A stretch of DNA of 37,336 nt from Achromobacter sp. ASV32 (GTDB taxonomy: Bacteria > Pseudomonadota > Gammaproteobacteria > Burkholderiales > Burkholderiaceae_B): the NCBI RefSeq assembly GCF_016428805.1, contig NZ_JAELTJ010000051.1, forward strand, positions 1-37,336, read 5' to 3'. The notes below the pieces were generated by a model. It searched no databases. It was given only the letters and a program-made list of their open reading frames with translations, and was not told the origin of the DNA. The position numbers and the translations under genes are program-made. The stretch's first letter is position 1, and the number at the start of each line of letters is the position of its first letter. Positions 32,665 through 37,336 of this stretch are shown here, piece after piece.

Positions 32665-33876
32665 TCAGTACTTGTCCGAAGTCCCCGTCAACGCCACGCC
32701 GATGCGCAGCAGGGTGTAAGACGCGGCGTCCACCCAGCGGCGTATCCAGCCGCGGCGCTGGTATTCCAGCGGCCGGATGAAGCGGCCGCCCTCCAGGATC
32801 GCGGTCTCAAGGCGTTCCTGCAGATCCCACGCGAATGGCTGGTCGTCCACCACCACATTGGCTTCGCGTGCCAGCAGCAGGCTGAAGGGATCCAGGTTGG
32901 ACGAGCCGACCGTGGCCACGTTGTCGATGACGGCCACCTTGGCATGCAGGTAGCTGGGCATGTATTCGTAGATCTCGATGCCGTCGCGCAGCAACTGGTC
33001 GTAGAGGGAGCGCGTGGCGTGGTACTGCATGCGGTATTCGACCTTGCCTTGCAGCAGCAGACGCACCCGCACGCCGCGCGCGGCGGCCTTGGCCAAGGCG
33101 CGGCGGAACTGCCGGCCGGGAAAGAAATAGGCGTTGGCGATGAGGATGTCGCGCCGCGCCTGTGTGATGCCGTACAGATAGGCGCGCTCGAAGGTCTGGC
33201 GAAACCGCAGGTTGTCGCGCAGCACCAGCGCAGCGCGCAGCTCGCCGCAAGGCGCCACCGGGGCATGGCTGGGCTTGGTCAGCCGCATGCGGCTCCAGTC
33301 GCGCGGATGGCGTCGCAGGCGAGCCCAATTCAAGCGCACCCACAGCAGGTCCTGGGCGTAGGCCGCCTCGGTCACCACCGGCCCCTGCACCTGCACGGCG
33401 AAGTCGAAGCGCGGCGCCGAAATGCCGTCGGTCGGGTCCAGGTCGTCGTAGTCGTCGACGATATTGATACCGCCGATGAAGGCGATGCTGCCATCGACGA
33501 CGGTGACCTTGCGATGCAGCCGCCGCAGGCGACTGCGGGACGGGATGAATTTGGCGAACCAGCGCGGCTCGGGCCGGAAAATGCGGCATTGCGCGCCAGC
33601 GGCCGCCAGGCGCTCGCGCACGGCGTCGACCGTTTCCGCGCTGCCAAAGCCGTCCAGCACGACACGCACCTTGACGCCGCGGCCAGCCGCGGCCATCAGG
33701 CAGTCCAGCACCTTCAGGCCGGTGCGGTCCAGCATGAAGATGTAGGTTTCCAGGTGCACGCTGACCTGCGCCTGGTCAATGGCCTGGCACAGCGCGGGGA
33801 AGAAATCGGTTCCGTTCTGCAACAAGCGGATCTTGTTGCCGTCGGTCCATTCCAACTTGACCTGCTCGGCCTTCAC
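32665..33876 (-). CDS. clsB: ClsB-type cardiolipin synthase (phospholipase D family)
   Basis: 403 residues from a GTG start that overlaps the upstream stop (GTGA), giving VKAEQVKLEWTDGNKIRLLQ; longer in-frame starts lie inside the neighbouring gene. Two HKD motifs, HRKVTVVD near residue 150 and HAKVAVID followed by GSSNLDPFS near 315, define the PLD superfamily. There are no N-terminal membrane helices, as expected for ClsB rather than ClsA. It joins phosphatidylglycerol with another phospholipid head group to make cardiolipin. E. coli pairs ybhP with clsB (ybhO) the same way. Confidence 0.92.
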   Translation of the reverse strand: MKAEQVKLEWTDGNKIRLLQNGTDFFPALCQAIDQAQVSVHLETYIFMLDRTGLKVLDCLMAAAGRGVKVRVVLDGFGSAETVDAVRERLAAAGAQCRIFRPEPRWFAKFIPSRSRLRRLHRKVTVVDGSIAFIGGINIVDDYDDLDPTDGISAPRFDFAVQVQGPVVTEAAYAQDLLWVRLNWARLRRHPRDWSRMRLTKPSHAPVAPCGELRAALVLRDNLRFRQTFERAYLYGITQARRDILIANAYFFPGRQFRRALAKAAARGVRVRLLLQGKVEYRMQYHATRSLYDQLLRDGIEIYEYMPSYLHAKVAVIDNVATVGSSNLDPFSLLLAREANVVVDDQPFAWDLQERLETAILEGGRFIRPLEYQRRGWIRRWVDAASYTLLRIGVALTGTSDKY

Positions 33877-34739
33877 GGAAGTTCCAGCTCGGCCAGCAAG
33901 GGGGAATGATCGGATAGCCTCGCCCATTCGCGGCCGCGCAGCACGCGCGCGCTGCGCACGGCAAAGCCGCGCTGGTAGATGCGGTCCAGGCGGAACCACG
34001 GGAACACGGCGGGAAACGTGCGCGGTGGCGGCAGCAGCAGACGCGAGCTGCCGTCCATGCCCAGCTGGTTGGTACGTTCCATGACGGACACGCCGCTGTT
34101 AGGCAGCCCACGCAAGGCGTTGCTCAGGCGTTTGACCGAATCGCGCAGACGGGGCAACTCACCGCCATGGCTGCGCGGCGCGTGCGAGAACACTTCGTAC
34201 AGTCCCAGCTGCTGCACGAACAGCGGTGCCAGCCGATCGCCCCAATCGTTGAAGTCACCCGCGATCAGGATGGGCTCACCATCTGGCACCAAGCGCCGGA
34301 TGCGTTCGGTCAGCGCCAGGATCTGGCGGCTGCGGCTGCCGGCGAACAGGCCCAGGTGCACCACGAAACAATGCACCGCGCGGCCGTCCAGCTCGATGCG
34401 CGCATGCAGCAGGCCGCGTTGCTCCAGCCGGTGGTCGGAGATGTCCTGGTTTTCGTGATCAAGAATGGGAAAGCGCGACAGCAGCGCATTGCCATGGTCG
34501 GTTTCATGGCGGACCGCGTTGCGGCCGTAGGCCACATCCAGCTTCAGCGCGGCGGCCAGGGACTCGTGCTGGGCGTCCAGCAACGACTTCTGTTCGTTAC
34601 GGCCCTGGACCTCCTGCAGGAAGACCAGGTCAGGCCGCAGGCCATACAGGCCCAGGCGCAATTCATTCAGGGAATCGCGCCGGCCCAGCGCCGAACGGCC
34701 CTTATGGATGTTGTAGCTGACGACACGGATGAGCGACAT
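33873..34739 (-). CDS. Endonuclease/exonuclease/phosphatase-family hydrolase (YbhP-like)
   Basis: 288 residues from the ATG at 34739 (MSLIRVVSYNIHKGRS); a longer start at 34814 would add an unconserved stretch. EEP fold landmarks: SYNIHKG (Asn), PDLVFLQEVQG (metal-binding Glu), HLGLFAGSR (His), LIAGDFNDWGD (Asp/Asn) and LSDHSPLL (final Asp-His). This superfamily includes Mg-dependent nucleases and phosphodiesterases; the substrate of YbhP-type members is not established to my knowledge. Its stop overlaps the clsB start, so the two are translationally coupled and probably functionally linked in phospholipid metabolism. Confidence 0.9.
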   Translation of the reverse strand: MSLIRVVSYNIHKGRSALGRRDSLNELRLGLYGLRPDLVFLQEVQGRNEQKSLLDAQHESLAAALKLDVAYGRNAVRHETDHGNALLSRFPILDHENQDISDHRLEQRGLLHARIELDGRAVHCFVVHLGLFAGSRSRQILALTERIRRLVPDGEPILIAGDFNDWGDRLAPLFVQQLGLYEVFSHAPRSHGGELPRLRDSVKRLSNALRGLPNSGVSVMERTNQLGMDGSSRLLLPPPRTFPAVFPWFRLDRIYQRGFAVRSARVLRGREWARLSDHSPLLAELELP

Positions 34740-35074
34740 AAAAGCGATGGCGCCTTTGAAAGCAGAGGAACCACAAGCCAAGCCCTGCAGCAGCCCGGCA
34801 AGCACCGCCACCAAGCGGCGTTTGCCAGATTACCCCAATTCAGCAAACCCTGGCCGCAACAAAAAGCTGCTCACCGCAAGCCCGGTAACGCCAAGGACAC
34901 AGCACTCCGCAAACACATGCTGCCTCACAAGCCGGGCCGCCGAGGATCCGGCTCCGCCGGCCCCGTGAGGCGCCCCCCCTGGGGAGAGGCGCCCCCGGCG
35001 CCTCGGGGGGCTTACTTCACCGGTCACGTCAGGCGCCTCCCTTGGGGGGGAGGCACCCCGCGCCTCGGGGGGAC
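34740..35074. other. 335-base intergenic region between aspS and the YbhP-like gene
   Basis: There is no gene. Bases 34965-35080 hold two GC-rich direct repeat copies (separate entry) which probably end the aspS transcript. The remaining 225 bases should hold the promoter for the YbhP-like/clsB pair on the minus strand, but no clear -35/-10 pair is recognisable. Confidence 0.5.
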
Positions 35075-35080
35075 TTACTT
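34965..35080. repeat. Two-copy GC-rich 53-bp direct repeat (period 63)
   Basis: Copy 1 (34965-35017) and copy 2 (35028-35080) align end to end: both have AGGCGCC near the start, then a C/T-rich and a G-rich stretch, GCGCCTCGGGGGG and end CTTACTT. Copy 1 contains a perfect stem GAGGCGCC/GGCGCCTC (34986-34993 and 34997-35004). Copy 2 runs into aspS, so its TTA (35075-35077) is the aspS stop on the minus strand. It may act as a transcript-end structure for aspS. Confidence 0.8.
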
Positions 35081-36862
35081 TTGCTCTACGTTGCGCAGGC
35101 GGATGTGCAGCTCGCGCAGTTGCTTCTCGTCGACTTCCGAGGGCGCTTGCGTCAGCAGGTCTTGCGCACGCTGCGTCTTCGGGAAGGCGATCACGTCACG
35201 GATCGATTCGGCGCCGGTCATCATCGTGACGATGCGATCCAGGCCGAAGGCGATGCCGCCGTGCGGAGGCGCGCCGTATTGCAGCGCGTCCAGCAGGTAG
35301 CCAAACTTCTCGCGCGCTTCCTCGGCGCCGATCTTGAGCGCGCGGAACACCTTGCTCTGCACTTCTTCGCGGTGGATACGGACCGAGCCGCCGCCGATTT
35401 CCCAGCCGTTCAGGACCATGTCGTAGGCCTTGGCGAACGCCTTGCTGGGATCCGTTTCCAGGAAGTCTTCGTGACCGTCCTTGGGGCTGGTGAACGGGTG
35501 GTGCGCGGCGGTGTAGCGGCCGTCTTCCTCGTCGTACTCGAACATCGGGAAGTCGACCACCCACAGCGGCTGCCAGCCGGCCTTGAACAGGCCCGACTTC
35601 TTGCCGAATTCGCTGTGGCCGATCTTCACGCGCAGCGCGCCGATGGCGTCGTTGACGACCTTTTCGCGGTCGGCGCCGAAGAAAATGATGTCGCCATCCT
35701 GCGCGCCGGTGCGCTTGACCAGTTCGGCCAGGGCAGCGTCGTGCAGGTTCTTGACGATGGGCGATTGCAGGCCGTCGCGGCCCTTGGCCACTTCGTTGAC
35801 CTTGATGTAGGCCAGGCCCTTGGCGCCGTAGATGCCGACGAACTGGGTGTAGGCGTCGATTTCGCTGCGCGACATTTCGGCGCCACCGGGCACGCGCAGG
35901 GCGACCACGCGGCTGCCGGGCGCCGTGGCGGCGGCGGCAAACACCTTGAAGTCCACGTCGCGCATGACGTCGGTGATGTCGGTGAACTCGAGCTGCACGC
36001 GCAGGTCCGGCTTGTCGGAACCGTAGCGGCGCATGGCTTCGGTCCAGCTCATGATCGGGAACGGCTCGGCCAGGTCAACGCCCTGCACCACCTTGAAGAC
36101 GTGGCGGATCAGGTTTTCGAAGATCTCGCGGATCTCGAATTCGTTCAGGAACGACGTTTCGCAGTCGATCTGGGTGAATTCGGGCTGGCGGTCGGCGCGC
36201 AAGTCTTCGTCGCGGAAGCACTTGGTGATCTGGTAGTAGCGGTCAAAGCCCGACACCATCAGCATCTGCTTGAACAGCTGGGGCGATTGCGGCAGCGCGA
36301 AGAAGTGGCCGGCGTTCACGCGCGAGGGCACCAGGTAGTCGCGAGCGCCTTCGGGCGTGCTCTTGGCCAGCATCGGGGTTTCGATGTCGATGAAGCCCAG
36401 CTGGTCCAGGAACTTGCGCGTTTCGATCGAGACGCGGTAGCGCAGCATCAGGTTGCGCTGCATCTGCGGACGGCGCAGGTCCAGCACGCGGTGCGTCAGG
36501 CGGGTGGTTTCCGACAGGTTGTCGTCGTCGAGCTGGAACGGCGGGGTGACCGACGCGTTCAGGATTTCGACTTCCTTGCAGAGCACTTCGATTTCGCCCG
36601 AGGCCAGCTCGGCGTTGGCGGTGCCCGCCGGACGCTCGCGCACCAGGCCGGTGACGCGGACGCAGAATTCATTGCGCAGGCGCTCGGCGGTGGCGAAGGC
36701 GGCGTTATCCGGATCGAACACGATCTGCGCCAGGCCCGCGCGGTCGCGCAAGTCGATGAAGATGACCCCGCCGTGGTCACGGCGGCGGTTCACCCAGCCA
36801 TACAGGGTGACGGTCTGGCCGAGATGGTCGCGGCAAACCTGGCCGGTGTAGCAGGTACGCAT
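35075..36862 (-). CDS. aspS: Aspartyl-tRNA synthetase
   Basis: 595 residues, the usual length of bacterial AspRS. The N-terminal OB-fold anticodon-binding domain (about 1-110: [20 protein letters not shown]) is followed by class II motif 2 ([20 protein letters not shown], about 215) and motif 3 ([13 protein letters not shown], about 538), with the bacterial GAD insertion between about 285 and 420. It charges tRNA-Asp, and in bacteria lacking AsnRS also tRNA-Asn. It starts at ATG 36862, 39 bases after the DUF502 gene on the same strand, so the two probably share an operon. Confidence 0.98.
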   Translation of the reverse strand: MRTCYTGQVCRDHLGQTVTLYGWVNRRRDHGGVIFIDLRDRAGLAQIVFDPDNAAFATAERLRNEFCVRVTGLVRERPAGTANAELASGEIEVLCKEVEILNASVTPPFQLDDDNLSETTRLTHRVLDLRRPQMQRNLMLRYRVSIETRKFLDQLGFIDIETPMLAKSTPEGARDYLVPSRVNAGHFFALPQSPQLFKQMLMVSGFDRYYQITKCFRDEDLRADRQPEFTQIDCETSFLNEFEIREIFENLIRHVFKVVQGVDLAEPFPIMSWTEAMRRYGSDKPDLRVQLEFTDITDVMRDVDFKVFAAAATAPGSRVVALRVPGGAEMSRSEIDAYTQFVGIYGAKGLAYIKVNEVAKGRDGLQSPIVKNLHDAALAELVKRTGAQDGDIIFFGADREKVVNDAIGALRVKIGHSEFGKKSGLFKAGWQPLWVVDFPMFEYDEEDGRYTAAHHPFTSPKDGHEDFLETDPSKAFAKAYDMVLNGWEIGGGSVRIHREEVQSKVFRALKIGAEEAREKFGYLLDALQYGAPPHGGIAFGLDRIVTMMTGAESIRDVIAFPKTQRAQDLLTQAPSEVDEKQLRELHIRLRNVEQK

Positions 36863-36901
36863 CGGGATAACTCCGTTGTGTGCTTGGTTGTAGCGTAAGG
36901 G

Positions 36902-37336
36902 TTACGAATCGGCGCCCGGCGCGTTCTGCGCGCCAGCCGCCGGAGAGAGCGGCGCCGGCCGGACCCCTGGCGCTGCGGCCGGGCCCGGGGCGACGACGCC
37001 CATGGAAACGATGTACTTCAAGGCCGCGTCCACGCTCATCTGCAGGTCCGCCGTGTCGGCACGGGGCACCATCAGGAAAAAGCCGGACGTGGGATTCGGC
37101 GTGGTCGGCACGTACACGCTGATGTGGTCGCCAGGAAGATGGTCGGCCACCTCGCCGCTGGGCGTGCCGGTAACGAAAGCGATGGTCCAGCTGCCGGCGC
37201 GCGGGTATTGCAACAGCACCGCGCGGCGGAACGCCTGACCATTGGGGGCAAGCACGGTATCGCTGACCTGCTTGACCGAGTTGTAGATCGAGCGCACCAG
37301 GGGAATGCGGCCCAGCAGGTTTTCCCACTGGTCCAC
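36902..37336 (-). CDS. DUF502-family membrane protein, C-terminal part (5' end outside window)
   Basis: 145 residues are visible, running off the window at its right edge. WENLLGRIPLVRSIYNSVKQ, then QVSDTVLAPNGQAFRRAVLL and ISVYVPTTPNPTSGFFLMVP are hallmarks of DUF502. Full proteins have two N-terminal membrane helices, which must lie beyond the edge, and about 200 residues. The C-terminal tail (about the last 35 residues) is Pro/Ala-rich. Function is unknown. The position directly upstream of aspS is a conserved arrangement in betaproteobacteria as I recall it. Confidence 0.9.
   Translation of the reverse strand: MDQWENLLGRIPLVRSIYNSVKQVSDTVLAPNGQAFRRAVLLQYPRAGSWTIAFVTGTPSGEVADHLPGDHISVYVPTTPNPTSGFFLMVPRADTADLQMSVDAALKYIVSMGVVAPGPAAAPGVRPAPLSPAAGAQNAPGADS

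Noticed and set aside
32071..33909. 612-codon plus-strand open frame over rfbB and clsB
   Set aside because: It crosses two well-supported genes on the other strand and has no known motif.
35042..36898. 618-codon plus-strand open frame over aspS
   Set aside because: It is exactly antisense to a complete AspRS and is explained by high GC at third codon positions.

Overview
The window looks like an Alcaligenaceae (Bordetella/Achromobacter-type) betaproteobacterial chromosome. It is GC-rich and carries a recognisable wlb (bpl) lipopolysaccharide locus, followed by a decayed wbm-like O-antigen block. The conserved flank is DUF502-aspS and a ybhP-like/clsB pair. No rRNA, tRNA, CRISPR array or phage was found.

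Layout. (1) 1-15887, plus strand: the surface-polysaccharide operon. wlbA (3' end), wlbB and wlbC act on UDP-GlcNAcA to make UDP-GlcNAc3NAcA. wlbD, normally next to wlbC in Bordetella, lies 10 kb downstream at 11746. wlbE (glycosyltransferase), wlbF (aminotransferase), wlbG (phosphoglycosyl transferase) and wlbL (UDP-GlcNAc 4,6-dehydratase family) supply and transfer a second amino sugar. Further glycosyltransferases, an Amj/DUF2837-like membrane protein, an O-antigen ligase/polymerase-like protein and an asparagine-synthase-type amidotransferase complete the set. A strong bidirectional terminator follows at 15906-15942. (2) 15961-26393, minus strand: a second polysaccharide block, read towards the first. 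It has a two-domain glycosyltransferase, two more AsnB-type amidotransferases, two intact tandem SDR epimerase/dehydratases (WbmG/WbmH-like) and a third SDR cut off after about 85 residues. An IS3-family (IS407 group) element follows, then a methyltransferase that has lost its catalytic core. (3) 26394-27189: an 800 bp stretch without a convincing gene. (4) 27190-30111, plus strand: CoxG-like SRPBCC protein, DHA2-type MFS exporter and EamA exporter. (5) 30108-32601, minus strand: rfbBAC for dTDP-6-deoxyhexose synthesis, without rfbD. (6) 32665-37336, minus strand: clsB, an EEP-family hydrolase, a pair of GC-rich direct repeats, aspS and a partial DUF502 gene.

How the parts work together (inference). 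WlbA-D make UDP-ManNAc3NAcA and WlbL/F/G make and prime a FucNAc4N-like residue on undecaprenyl phosphate. GT4 enzymes extend it, the Amj-like protein is the only flippase candidate in the window, and the 7030-8448 protein is the best ligase or polymerase candidate. Three AsnB-type enzymes suggest that uronic acids are converted to uronamides, as proposed for Bordetella O antigens. The second block appears to be partly inactivated by an IS element and deletions.
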